DNA of 64,000 nucleotides, taken from positions 1-64,000 of the IMG/VR virus record IMGVR_UViG_3300008107_000102. One strand, 5' to 3'. Positions 6,926 through 16,061 of the stretch are shown here, in pieces. Position numbers and translations under genes: made by a program. The notes below the pieces were generated by a model that was not told the origin of the DNA, ran no database searches, and saw only the letters and a program-made list of their open reading frames with translations. The number at the start of each line of letters is the position of its first letter. Position 1 is the first letter of the stretch. The DNA is from a virus.

Positions 6926-8938
6926 ATGATTACTACAATTGATTTCCGTGATATCCAGGCTGCATGTATTAAGCAGTTAGACGATATGTGTGAGGATAAG
7001 CAACCCTTATTTGTTGTCGACGTACCAGGAGATGTGCTCTGGCAGACCTACCTCGATGCATTCCCCTCACACGAGCGACAGGCGCATAACTGTATGGCCT
7101 GTCGACAATTCATTAAGAAGGCGGGGGGCCTCGTTAAACCAGATGAGAATTATAATCTCATTAGTATATGGAATATAACTGCCCCAGGTTACTTACAGGC
7201 AGTAGTCGATAAGCTCAATGCTCTAGTGACAGGAGCCAGCATTCGGGACACGTTCTTATTAAGTCGTAGTGAATTGACCGTAGGGCACGCAAGTGACTTG
7301 CAGCGTCTAGAGGACGGTACCACTATTAAGTGGCATCATCTATACTATAAGTTTCCTACGATCTATGCCTCCAGTGATGTAAATGGTAGTCAGAGTGATG
7401 CCCGTAATAAGGCGGCGGGCCTCAAGCGAGATCTAGAAGAGATCTCTATTGACTCAGTGAATACTGTCCTCGAACTCATCGATCAAGGCACTCTCTATCG
7501 CGGTACTGAGTTTAAGCCCCTGTTAACTAAGTTTCTAGCCCTACAAGAGCTACGTAATCCTAATTTTACTGAGGAGCAGTATAAAACCTTCTGCTGGGCG
7601 ATGTCTGCTAAATTTAGCCATATCCGCAATACAGTCATCGGTACTCTGCTAACTGATATTAGTGAGGGACGCGATCTAGATAAGGCTGTTACATCTTATG
7701 AGAGTAAGGTGGCCCCCGAGAACTATCGTCGTCCTACTGCCATCGTTACTGAGAGTATGAAGGCTAGAGCCCGGGCTGACTTTCTCGCTATGGGCTTCAG
7801 TCAATCTAGTCTAGAACGTCGTCAGGCTACTATCGATGATGTCCCTATTGACCAGTGGTTATATGTTGATAGACTACCAACGACCATCGAGACCGACTTT
7901 TTCAACGATATGCTTGTAGTCTCCCGCCCGCCTACGACTCCGCAGAATATCAGCTTCAGCGAGTTCCTTAGCAGCGTAGTGCCCAATATCACATCTATGG
8001 AGATCCTATTTGAAGATAAGCTGATAAATAATTTAGTTACTATGACGGCCCCTGTAGATACGGATACCCCTAGCTTCTTCCAGTGGCCTAATGGTATGGG
8101 CTGGAGCTATAATAATCAGTTAGCTGATAGTAGTCGTCAGCGTGTCAAGGCTGCTGGCGGTAAGGTAGATGGGGCCCTGTGCTGCCGATTGATGTGGTAT
8201 AATACTGATGACTTAGACCTTCATCTTCAGTTTAACGGCAATATAATATACTATGGAGGTAAGAGGGCCTGTGGCGGTGAGCTCGATGTAGATGCTAACG
8301 CCAGTTCTTCTTCTCTAACTAATACCCCCGTTGAGAATATAGCATTTGCCAATAAGGCACCTAATGCTGAGTATCTACTGTTTGTTAATCAGTTTAATAG
8401 ACGTAGTAGCGTTGATATCGGCTTCCAGGTAGACATCGAGACGGAGGGGGGCCAGTTCTACACCTTCACGTATAAGACCCTGATGCCTACTGGAAAAACT
8501 ATAAACGTAGCTCGCTTCAGTATGGTTAATGGTGTGCTAAAATTAGATACAGATAGTGATTTTCTTAAACCATCTAGTGCTACAGGCCGCTCTCTTACTA
8601 CGTGGGGTATGGGCACTAATCAGTGGCAGAAGGTCCGTCTCATTACTACCAGCCCTAATCACTGGGGGGATACACAGCGCGGTAACCTACACTTCTTTAT
8701 CTTCTTAGATAAGGCTGTATCCGAGGGGCCCATCCGTCCCTTCTTTAATGAATTTATTCGTGCTGATCTACTACTAGATCACAAGCGCGTGTTCGAGTTA
8801 CTAGGTAGTATGATACCAGTCAACAGTACGCCTAATGGACTTGCTGGCTTAGGCTTCTCTAGCACCACTTGCGCTAGTTTCACATGCCGCGTGGGGGATA
8901 GCTCCACACGTAAACGTACTTTCAAAGTCACATTCTAG
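6926..8938 (+). CDS. large conserved phage protein with DUF2135/YfaP-like domain
   Basis: 671 residues from ATG 6926. Around residues 425-470 it has DLDLHLQFNGNIIYYGGKR and GGELDVDAN, the pattern seen in YfaP/DUF2135-type domains (DxDLHxxxPxGxxIYYGNxxxxGGxLDVDxN). The region before it is helical and unrecognised. Proteins of this type recur in large tailed phages without a defined function; a metal-binding beta-domain is inferred from the Asp/Asn-rich motif. It is followed eight bases later by the gene at 8946. An upstream in-frame ATG at 6860 was rejected because it overlaps the gene at 6739 and crosses the terminator. Confidence 0.7.
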   Translation: MITTIDFRDIQAACIKQLDDMCEDKQPLFVVDVPGDVLWQTYLDAFPSHERQAHNCMACRQFIKKAGGLVKPDENYNLISIWNITAPGYLQAVVDKLNALVTGASIRDTFLLSRSELTVGHASDLQRLEDGTTIKWHHLYYKFPTIYASSDVNGSQSDARNKAAGLKRDLEEISIDSVNTVLELIDQGTLYRGTEFKPLLTKFLALQELRNPNFTEEQYKTFCWAMSAKFSHIRNTVIGTLLTDISEGRDLDKAVTSYESKVAPENYRRPTAIVTESMKARARADFLAMGFSQSSLERRQATIDDVPIDQWLYVDRLPTTIETDFFNDMLVVSRPPTTPQNISFSEFLSSVVPNITSMEILFEDKLINNLVTMTAPVDTDTPSFFQWPNGMGWSYNNQLADSSRQRVKAAGGKVDGALCCRLMWYNTDDLDLHLQFNGNIIYYGGKRACGGELDVDANASSSSLTNTPVENIAFANKAPNAEYLLFVNQFNRRSSVDIGFQVDIETEGGQFYTFTYKTLMPTGKTINVARFSMVNGVLKLDTDSDFLKPSSATGRSLTTWGMGTNQWQKVRLITTSPNHWGDTQRGNLHFFIFLDKAVSEGPIRPFFNEFIRADLLLDHKRVFELLGSMIPVNSTPNGLAGLGFSSTTCASFTCRVGDSSTRKRTFKVTF

Positions 8939-8945
8939 AGGAACT

Positions 8946-9350
8946 ATGGAACTCAATATTATTATTGATGCTCTCTATGCCCGGTACCGCTTTCCCTCTG
9001 TTAGCGGTGACCTCACGCTTGAGGATCTATTCCGTCTTAATCTCAGGTCTACTAAATCAACCAATACGCCCACTCTTAATGCTATTGCTAATGAGCTTAA
9101 CATGCGTATCGCAGCCTGCGGCTGCGTAGACTTCATTGATGGTAGCGATGAGATTACTCTCTTACAAAGAAAGCTCGACATAGTCAAATTTGTCATTGCT
9201 CATGTTAAGGGCCGCGCTGAGACTGCTAAGCAGACCCGTGCTAAAGAGGAGAATCGGCAAAACTTACTGGCCCTCATTGAGCGTAAGAAGAATGATCTTC
9301 TCGCTGAAGAGAGTATCGAAGAATTAGAGCAGCGTCTCGCTGCCCTATAG
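8946..9350 (+). CDS. conserved phage protein, unknown, coiled-coil C-terminus
   Basis: 134 residues with ribosome-binding site AGAGGA. The N-terminal half has LTLEDLFRLNL and a short Cys pair (ACGC). The C-terminal third (about residues 85-134) is charged and heptad-like, a probable coiled coil. It pairs with the DUF2135-like gene just upstream, and a joint function is likely but unknown. Confidence 0.6.
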   Translation: MELNIIIDALYARYRFPSVSGDLTLEDLFRLNLRSTKSTNTPTLNAIANELNMRIAACGCVDFIDGSDEITLLQRKLDIVKFVIAHVKGRAETAKQTRAKEENRQNLLALIERKKNDLLAEESIEELEQRLAAL

Positions 9351-9377
9351 AAGCCAAGGTAATAATAAGGTTAATTA

Positions 9378-9405
9378 GTTTGGCCCAGCTTGAGCTGGGC
9401 CAAAC
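9378..9405. repeat. 13-bp stem hairpin, no T-run
   Basis: GTTTGGCCCAGCT, loop TG, AGCTGGGCCAAAC. A very stable hairpin 12 bp before the gene at 9417. Neither strand shows a T-tract after it, so it may be a processing site or an operator rather than an intrinsic terminator. Confidence 0.75.
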
Positions 9406-9416
9406 ACACGAGCATC

Positions 9417-9590
9417 ATGACAGAATTAAAAGCAACTTATAATAACGGGGTTGTATATAGACTAGCTGATAGCAGTAATAGATTTGCTTCAATAGGACAA
9501 ATAATACTTGCCACCCAAGAAAAGAAAGTGATCATCGTAGTTAAAGCATTCGTCTCATATCAGCCAGAAAAGCCAATAAACGGGAGATAA
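9417..9590 (+). CDS. truncated duplicate of the protein encoded at 10456
   Basis: 57 residues from ATG 9417. The first 20 residues (MTELKATYNNGVVYRLADSS) match the start of the gene at 10456 almost exactly at the DNA level over about 60 bp; the remainder is unrelated. This looks like the 5' end of that gene cut by inserted DNA, the insert ending before the intact copy at 10456. The ribosome-binding site is weak. Confidence 0.45.
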   Translation: MTELKATYNNGVVYRLADSSNRFASIGQIILATQEKKVIIVVKAFVSYQPEKPINGR

Positions 9591-9595
9591 ACGCT

Positions 9596-10176
9596 ATGAG
9601 CAACCCTGAATTTTCCCTTGATACGCCTCTTAAAGAGCAACAAGAGAAATTTATGCAAATTTCTGATGAGAATATTGATTATTCAGATATTCCTCTTCTA
9701 GATGATGAATTTTTCAAGAATGCTAAACTGGTCAAACTAAATCCACAAACAGAGCAAAAAGGAATGATTTCTATTGTGAAACTTAAAGGCACTATTCAGC
9801 TATTTTTAGAAGGTTCAGAAGGTGGACTCCAGCGCCTAGCAAATTTACATCAATCGGGGGAATTGCAAGCCCTTCTCAATAAACTTAAACCAGACGATAT
9901 GCCCGAAATTGTTGTCACAAAAGTCGAGTTCACTACAGATGCAAAAGTTATTGAAAAAGCCGAATTAATTAAAACAATTCGAGAGGGAACAATCGATAAG
10001 ACAACTCTACAACAAGTTGATTTAAGTGGGGCTGACCTGAGAGTAGTACTAACCTGAGTGGGGCCGACCTGAGTGGGGCTGGCGTTGAAAACGCTATCTT
10101 TATCGATGCAACGGGGATCACCCCTGAACAAAAACAAGATTTAATTCGACGAGGGGCAATTTTTGCAGAGATTTAG
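9596..10176 (+). pseudogene. pentapeptide-repeat protein, frameshifted
   Basis: The frame from ATG 9596 gives 153 residues ending in a stop near 10055. Its last part, DLSGADL, continues in another frame as LSGADLSGAGVENA and ends with PEQKQDLIRRGAIFAEI at 10176, the usual C-terminus of cyanobacterial pentapeptide-repeat proteins. A single shift at about 10038-10050 therefore splits the gene. Codon use is AT-rich, like other host-type inserts in this window. Likely captured host DNA now decaying, though slippage cannot be excluded. Confidence 0.65.
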
Positions 10177-10455
10177 GTAGGGTTGGCTAAATATATGTGA
10201 AATATATACAGGGTAAGGGGGTTTGGCGGCCTGTTTGACCAAACAGCTGCAAGATTTTCAAGCTGGTGGCTCAAAAACCTTGTATCTTAACCGGCGGTCG
10301 CCCCCATACTCAATGTCTGATACATTTACGCAGGACTTTCTAGGGCATTCCCAGAAAGCTTTACGATAGCACTCTCTAAGTTTTATTGGTAAATGGAAAA
10401 CTCAGTTTGAAGACCGAGGTATCCCTGGATTAAAATTATCATATCAAGGAGCAAC
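10177..10455. other. non-coding remainder of an inserted segment
   Basis: 279 bp between the pentapeptide-repeat pseudogene and the intact gene at 10456. No ORF, tRNA or clear terminator is visible. Together with 9480-10176 it looks like foreign DNA lying between two copies of a roughly 60-bp direct repeat (9417-9479 and 10456-10518). Confidence 0.35.
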
Positions 10456-10887
10456 ATGGAAGAATTAAAAGCAACTTATAATAACGGGGTTGTATACGGA
10501 CTAGCTGATAGCAGTAATGTGTATATTGACGCTGTGTCTTTAAAGGAGGTGCTTAATTGTAGTATTTACTCAAAGCTCATAAAGTCAGATAGACTATGGG
10601 TATCAGCAGATGATCTAGCTGTAATTCTAGAGGATAATAATTGCCCTACGGATGATTTCGAGAAGTGGTTGATATCTATCCGCAACATGGATAATAAAAC
10701 CCACGCACTAACTTACAACAATGATGAAAAGGTATACTACAGATACGAGGGGCAGGAGGAGCCAGTATTATCATCTGCGGAGCTACGAGCTCTGCAGATG
10801 AAGTGGCCCGGGCTTGCGATTCTACGTTGGGCACCTGCCTGGATGACTGGAGCGGTGTTATGGGTAAAACCAAGGTTTACTAATTAG
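10456..10887 (+). CDS. unknown protein, intact copy of a duplicated gene start
   Basis: 143 residues with ribosome-binding site AAGGAG just before ATG 10456. The product is soluble, with a segment VYIDAVSLKEVLNCSIYSKLI that resembles helix-turn-helix or Bro-like proteins only loosely. The 5' end is duplicated at 9417. No firm family. The C-terminal third (from about residue 115) is Trp/Pro-rich and could be an added tail. Confidence 0.5.
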   Translation: MEELKATYNNGVVYGLADSSNVYIDAVSLKEVLNCSIYSKLIKSDRLWVSADDLAVILEDNNCPTDDFEKWLISIRNMDNKTHALTYNNDEKVYYRYEGQEEPVLSSAELRALQMKWPGLAILRWAPAWMTGAVLWVKPRFTN

Positions 10888-10970
10888 GCTAATTATGGCT
10901 CTATTAGACCACATAAAGAATAATGGTTAATGGTAGGCTCTTCATCCCATAGCCTGTAATCTAATAAACC

Positions 10971-11474
10971 ATGCCTAACATAAGAACTTACATCTTTAAT
11001 AGTACCGTAATACGGGTGATCATCAAATGTAAGCAACCCTGGTTTGTAAAGGACGACATACTCAATGTATTAGGCCTCCGTAGCACAGAGGTGCTAGATC
11101 CTAAAGAGTGCGCTACCTTCACTATTACTGATACTAATGGCGCAAGGGATATACCTGTTATATCCTTGCCTGCTGTATATAGGCTCATCTCTGTGCAGGA
11201 GGACGTAAGTAAGACGAATAGCCTTGCCCTGTTCCTGCGCCGCGTAGAAGACATGGTGGTAGGGGACATGGTATTATATGACGTTGTGCCTATTTATAAG
11301 AGCATTAGCTTATCTAGGTATCGCCGTCGCCATTGGTTTGATCTTGAGACTATAGTAATCCTTCTGGTTACTATAGTTATGTCGAGTTTATTCACGCCGC
11401 ATAAACATACAGTGATATCCCCACTTAATGGTATGTTGTCTGTAGATACGGTAGAGGCTCACAATTATAGATAG
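10971..11474 (+). CDS. Bro-N domain protein with C-terminal membrane segment
   Basis: 167 residues. Residues about 1-95 follow the Bro-N pattern (VIRVIIKCKQPWFVKDDILNVLG ... DPKECA) of phage antirepressor-type proteins that bind DNA. A hydrophobic helix at about residues 125-142 (TIVILLVTIVMSSLF) follows, with a short polar tail. A DNA-binding domain tethered to a membrane helix is unusual for this family. Which side of the membrane it acts on is inferred from the basic run RYRRRHW before the helix, which favours a cytoplasmic Bro-N domain. Confidence 0.6.
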   Translation: MPNIRTYIFNSTVIRVIIKCKQPWFVKDDILNVLGLRSTEVLDPKECATFTITDTNGARDIPVISLPAVYRLISVQEDVSKTNSLALFLRRVEDMVVGDMVLYDVVPIYKSISLSRYRRRHWFDLETIVILLVTIVMSSLFTPHKHTVISPLNGMLSVDTVEAHNYR

Positions 11475-11557
11475 AGCCCCGCGCGCTCTCTGGCTATGTG
11501 ATTAGTCTTTACACAGCGGCGCGCGTGAGCGGAGTGTCAACTTATTGAGATATAAAT

Positions 11558-12628
11558 ATGGCTAAGAATGAGATCTCAGAGCAACTTAAGCTTGCTCGAG
11601 AGCTGGACAATAAGCTTAGAGCAAAGTGCTCTAATTACATGGGGGGCCTTGGCTCTACTAGTTCTATCGAGCCTACTACTTTTATACCCAGTGGTATATT
11701 CTCATTGGACTATGTATTGGGAGGCGGGTGGCCCGTAGGTAAAATAGTAGAGATTGCAGGTGAGACTAGTGTAGGTAAGACCACACTTATGAAACAGTGC
11801 GTTAGTCTATTACAGGCTAAGGGATACATGGCAGCGTGGTTAGATCACGAGAAGTCATTCGAGGTTGGTTATGCCAGGATGATGGGTATGAAGATGGACC
11901 AGATAGCCATGTTCCGCCCCGATACAGGGGAGGAGGGCATGGATAGTCTTATTACTCTATTAGACGGTGGTCTAGTCAAAATAGTCGTTATTGATTCAGT
12001 AGCGAATATGATATCCGCTGTTGAGATAGAGAAGGGCTCTGCTGATGCTACTGTTGCTCAATTGGCCCGTCTGCTTAGTAAGAAGTTACCTCAAGTAGTC
12101 AATGCTGCTAGTAAGACTGGTGCTACCGTAGTGTTGATTAATCAGTATCGCACTAAGGTAGGTAGTTATGGGGCCCCCGTCGGCTCCACTGGTGGTAAGG
12201 CCCTGGCCTATAATGCTGCCGTACAACTGCGGCTAGGACGAGGAGATCCCCTTAAGCAGCGGGGCGTTATAACCGGCATGACTATTACAGTCAAGAACAC
12301 TAAGAATAGAGTAGCTATCCCCTTTCGTGAGGCAGAGTTAGATTTACTATTACCCTATGCAGGTCCCAATGGAAATCTGCTGGCGGGTGTGGATCTAGTG
12401 GGCGACATCGTACGTCAGGCCGTTAAGACTGGTATAGTTACTCGTAGTGGGGCCTTCTATACCCTACCTGATGGTTCTAAGTTCCAGGGCCTAGCAGCAG
12501 TTCGTGCTGGTATTAACCAGAGTATGCTAGATTCTATTTACAGTCAGTTGTCAGAGTATGATAAACAAGACAGCGCAGCAATACAAGTTGATGACACCGA
12601 CTCAGAAACAATTAGTGAGTATGTATGA
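11558..12628 (+). CDS. recA: RecA-type recombinase
   Basis: 356 residues, the usual RecA length. Visible motifs are Walker A GETSVGKTT (about residue 69), Walker B IVVIDSVANM, the L2-type region with NQYRTKVGSYG and GGKAL, and an acidic C-terminus (DDTDSETISEYV). It binds ssDNA and ATP to drive strand exchange in phage recombination-dependent replication and repair. Its stop overlaps the next start (ATGA at 12625), so the two are co-translated. A T4 UvsX-type relative is the alternative; the sequence looks closer to bacterial RecA. Confidence 0.9.
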   Translation: MAKNEISEQLKLARELDNKLRAKCSNYMGGLGSTSSIEPTTFIPSGIFSLDYVLGGGWPVGKIVEIAGETSVGKTTLMKQCVSLLQAKGYMAAWLDHEKSFEVGYARMMGMKMDQIAMFRPDTGEEGMDSLITLLDGGLVKIVVIDSVANMISAVEIEKGSADATVAQLARLLSKKLPQVVNAASKTGATVVLINQYRTKVGSYGAPVGSTGGKALAYNAAVQLRLGRGDPLKQRGVITGMTITVKNTKNRVAIPFREAELDLLLPYAGPNGNLLAGVDLVGDIVRQAVKTGIVTRSGAFYTLPDGSKFQGLAAVRAGINQSMLDSIYSQLSEYDKQDSAAIQVDDTDSETISEYV

Positions 12629-13059
12629 CAAATAAGACAACACAACCTCAGTATAAGGTGACACCACCGAATCAGAAACAATTAGCGAATATGACGCTAT
12701 CGGAGTTGACAAGCAGTATAGCTAGTCTCAAGCAGGCTCTGCATGTTATCAGTGAGTATATGAATAAGCATCTTAAGGATGCGGGCTATACGCCCCAGCA
12801 ATCTAGGAATGACATTTTCTATAGTGCCCCGCGCCATTATACTGATGGGCACGGTGATATAGGCAGTGATGCTGATATGAGGATTAACGATTATACTCCT
12901 ACTAGTGCTCCATCTCTATTTGAAGGACGACTAGCTATTGTAGATAGCACACTAGAGGACGAGTTCGGAAGAGGTGGGGACCTGTCTATTGAGGATATTA
13001 CAGGAGAGCATGAACGGCTCGACCTATTAAATAGCATAAGAGGCAGCCAGCAACAATAG
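12625..13059 (+). CDS. unknown protein downstream of recA
   Basis: 144 residues, acidic, with a short helical region (LSELTSSIASLKQALHVISE) at about residues 27-46. The start overlaps the recA stop by 4 bp and its own stop is one base from the NrdA start. No family recognised; position suggests a replication or recombination accessory role. Confidence 0.5.
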   Translation: MTNKTTQPQYKVTPPNQKQLANMTLSELTSSIASLKQALHVISEYMNKHLKDAGYTPQQSRNDIFYSAPRHYTDGHGDIGSDADMRINDYTPTSAPSLFEGRLAIVDSTLEDEFGRGGDLSIEDITGEHERLDLLNSIRGSQQQ

Positions 13060-13060
13060 T

Positions 13061-16045
13061 ATGCAAATCAACGTTATACACACAGATGGTACTCGTACCC
13101 CCTATGATGCCAATCGCGCTATCGAGGTAATTAACTGGGCCTGCGAGGGCCTAGATGTAGACCCCGATAAGTTATCTCGGCGACTTAGTCGTCGCTTCAA
13201 TGATGATACCACTACAGAAGCAATACAGAATGGTCTGATTAGATCAGCAGCTGAATTAGCCGATTTGCATTATCCTGATTGGCTGAAGGTCAGTGGTCGT
13301 CTTCGTATGTGGGATTGGCGGCGTAAGGTTAAGGCCCGCCGCGGCTATCTCTATGGTAATTATCCAGTGGCCTTCGAGTACCTGAGGTCTGAGGGCCTCT
13401 ATGAAGGAGACCTAATAAAGAAGTTCTTAGACACGTATAGTGCTGATGACATTGCTGAAGCCGGCACCTGGATAGACCCAGAGCGCGATATGCGCTTTGA
13501 TATAAGCGGCGCTGATCTACTCACAGCGCGTTATCTACTAGAGGGTGAGTTACTACAGGAGATGTGGCTAACACAGGCACTACTCCTCAGTATGCTGGAG
13601 CCCGCCCACGAGCGCATGACCTTTGCTCATAAGACCTATGACCTACTCAGCCTCGGTAAGATCAGCCTGGCCACTCCTCTTATGAGTAACCTGCGTCAGG
13701 CCGATGGTAGCCTCAGTAGTTGTCATATTATCGATATCGATGATAGTCGCGAGAGTATCTTCGATAATATCTCTCAGCTAGCAGCGATGAGTGCTAATGG
13801 CGGTGGAGTGGGCGTACGCATTAGTAAGGTGCGGGCCCGTGGTAGTCGCATTCGTAAGAAGAAGGGTGCCAGTGGTGGTGTATGCCCTTGGATTAAGATT
13901 ATCAATGCTACCATCGTCGCTACTAATCAACGTGGTGTACGCGCAGGAGCCTGTACCGTAGGTATAGACGTATGGCATGCTGACCTCCTTGAGTACATGG
14001 ACCTGCGGGGTGATGCTGGTAGTGAGCATACGAAGGCTCGTGATATCCTGCTGCAATTCATTATCTCTGATGAGTTCATGCGTCGTGTAATTCTAGATAA
14101 GGACTGGTACCTAGTGTGCCCTACTGAGATCAAGAATGTATTTGGATATCAATTAGCCGATATGTACGGCGATGAATTTACTGATGCCTATCACGTCATC
14201 GAGGCCTATATCAACTCCTCCGCTCCTCCGCTCGACGTAGTTAAGAAGGTCAGCGCTAAGGCTATATGGAAGAAGATGCTGATGCTCCTACTTGAGACAG
14301 GTACTCCTTACGTGGCTTTTAAAGACCGCATTAATGCGTTTAATCCTAATAAGCATGAGGGTATCATCGGTGGAGTAAATCTATGCGTAGCCCCTGAGAC
14401 ACTTCTTATGACTGACCGGGGCCACCTACCTATCGCTACCCTAGCAGGGCAGGTAGTCAACGCTTGGAACGGTAGTGAGTGGAGTGAGGTAACGGTACGC
14501 CAGACAGGGGAGAATCAACCTCTCCTACGAGTCCACTTCAGTAATGGAGAAACTCTTGACTGTACCTACTACCATAAGTTTCACGTACAGCGTCGTAATG
14601 GGATAGATATTGTCGAGGCCCGCGATCTCGATATAGGTGATAAGCTCATTAAGTCCGACCTGCCATTTGTGTCTTCTGATAGCGATGTAGACCTCCCTAA
14701 TGAGTTAACTGTTCCCATTAATGGTTATACTATTCAGACCCGATTAGAGTGGTTGGCTAGGCTGCTTGATTCTGATGGTACTTATAATAGCTTCCAAACC
14801 TTCAGAATAACGCATACCAGTAAGCCCTTCCTATTACAAGTGCGGCTCATGCTACAGACGCTTGGAGTGGACTCTGAGGTTTTCCTCCGGTATAAGGCAG
14901 GGCTTCGGCGTCGTCAGGAGAAGTTCTGCTTATTAATTGATAGGTACGGAGTATATCAGTTATACCAACTAGGCCTACGAACTAATCGCCTTCAGTGGAT
15001 AGCTATTAAACCTAAGTATGACAATACTAATTACATAACTATCAAGGAGGTAGAGCTCACTGGTCGTCACGATAATACGTATTGCGCCCACGAACCTAAG
15101 CGTAACCTGCTCATGTTCAATGGAGTGCTTACAGGCAATTGCGTCGAGTCATATAGTTTATTTAATAGCGGCTACTCACACTGCTGTATACTTCTATCGT
15201 TAGTATTACCTCGTATTGTTGACGATGAGATGGCTGATGTTAGCCGTATGGCTGTTCGCTTATTAGATGCCGCATGTGATCTCACTACTAGCCCTACTCC
15301 TGAGGCCCGCGCTCATGTGAACCGCTATCGTACCATAGGCGTAGGTGTCATGGGACTAGCTGACTGGTTAGCTATTAGACACCTTAAGTATCAGGATCTC
15401 GATGTCATAGAGAAACTATTCGAAGACATCTGCTTCTATACTACTCAGGCTAGTGTAGAACTAGCAGAGGAGCGGGGGGCCTACCCTGCATTCCCTGGTA
15501 GTGAGTGGAGTAAGGGCCTTATCCTGGGTGGTCGCGATAAGGAATGGGTCAGCGATAATAGCGCCGACCCCGAGAGATGGTACGCCCTCATGGAGCGTAT
15601 AATCGTATCGGGTATTCGTAATTCTCACATCCTGGCTACTGCTCCTAACTCCAGCACCTCGTTGGTACAGGGCACCACGGCCTCCTTCTTACCTGTCTTC
15701 TCTCGCCTTACCATTGATAAGAATGGGGCTGGTATTAATACCATAGTCCCGCTCTATATCAAGGAGGCATTTCACTTTTATCAGGAGAGCCGCCATACTC
15801 ATCCCAGTGTCGTAGTCTCTGCTGCAGCAACTATTCAGAAATGGATAGATACTGGTCTTAGCACTGAGTTGTTATTCAACTTCAATGAACACGCCTATGG
15901 CCTCGACTCCGTAATCACTGCTAAGGATCTAAATGATGTCTATCTGCAGGCGTGGCGTGAGGGCCTCAAGACATTATATTACGTGCGGAGTATATGGCAG
16001 GATAAGGTAACTGAGAAGAATGAGTGCCATTCCTGCGCTAGTTAA
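13061..16045 (+). CDS. nrdA: ribonucleotide reductase class I alpha subunit with intein
   Basis: 994-residue precursor. An ATP-cone-like N-terminus (VIHTDGTRTPYD) is followed by the catalytic barrel: SSCHII (active-site Cys at about 221), the active-site NLC-VES interrupted by an intein, and PNSSTSLVQGTTASFLPV. The C-terminus NECHSCAS carries the redox Cys pair that re-reduces the active site. After intein removal the enzyme is about 742 residues, the normal length. It reduces ribonucleotides with the NrdB radical subunit at 17673. The NblA gene follows after 16 bp. Confidence 0.92.
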   Translation: MQINVIHTDGTRTPYDANRAIEVINWACEGLDVDPDKLSRRLSRRFNDDTTTEAIQNGLIRSAAELADLHYPDWLKVSGRLRMWDWRRKVKARRGYLYGNYPVAFEYLRSEGLYEGDLIKKFLDTYSADDIAEAGTWIDPERDMRFDISGADLLTARYLLEGELLQEMWLTQALLLSMLEPAHERMTFAHKTYDLLSLGKISLATPLMSNLRQADGSLSSCHIIDIDDSRESIFDNISQLAAMSANGGGVGVRISKVRARGSRIRKKKGASGGVCPWIKIINATIVATNQRGVRAGACTVGIDVWHADLLEYMDLRGDAGSEHTKARDILLQFIISDEFMRRVILDKDWYLVCPTEIKNVFGYQLADMYGDEFTDAYHVIEAYINSSAPPLDVVKKVSAKAIWKKMLMLLLETGTPYVAFKDRINAFNPNKHEGIIGGVNLCVAPETLLMTDRGHLPIATLAGQVVNAWNGSEWSEVTVRQTGENQPLLRVHFSNGETLDCTYYHKFHVQRRNGIDIVEARDLDIGDKLIKSDLPFVSSDSDVDLPNELTVPINGYTIQTRLEWLARLLDSDGTYNSFQTFRITHTSKPFLLQVRLMLQTLGVDSEVFLRYKAGLRRRQEKFCLLIDRYGVYQLYQLGLRTNRLQWIAIKPKYDNTNYITIKEVELTGRHDNTYCAHEPKRNLLMFNGVLTGNCVESYSLFNSGYSHCCILLSLVLPRIVDDEMADVSRMAVRLLDAACDLTTSPTPEARAHVNRYRTIGVGVMGLADWLAIRHLKYQDLDVIEKLFEDICFYTTQASVELAEERGAYPAFPGSEWSKGLILGGRDKEWVSDNSADPERWYALMERIIVSGIRNSHILATAPNSSTSLVQGTTASFLPVFSRLTIDKNGAGINTIVPLYIKEAFHFYQESRHTHPSVVVSAAATIQKWIDTGLSTELLFNFNEHAYGLDSVITAKDLNDVYLQAWREGLKTLYYVRSIWQDKVTEKNECHSCAS
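14384..15139 (+). other. intein in NrdA, about 252 residues
   Basis: The intein starts at Cys442 (CVAPETLLMTDRG, splicing block A), has block B TYYHKF, a central LARLLDSDGTY resembling one LAGLIDADG endonuclease motif, and ends NGVLTGN followed by extein Cys694. The joined extein reads NLCVESYSLF, which restores the catalytic NLCxE site. The penultimate residue is Gly where most inteins have His, a known tolerated variant. A homing-endonuclease domain of this size is small and may be partly degenerate. Confidence 0.88.
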
Positions 16046-16061
16046 ACTAGGAGAAGTACCA

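Noticed and set aside
9378-9405. The 13-bp hairpin as an intrinsic terminator
   Set aside because: No T-run follows on either strand.
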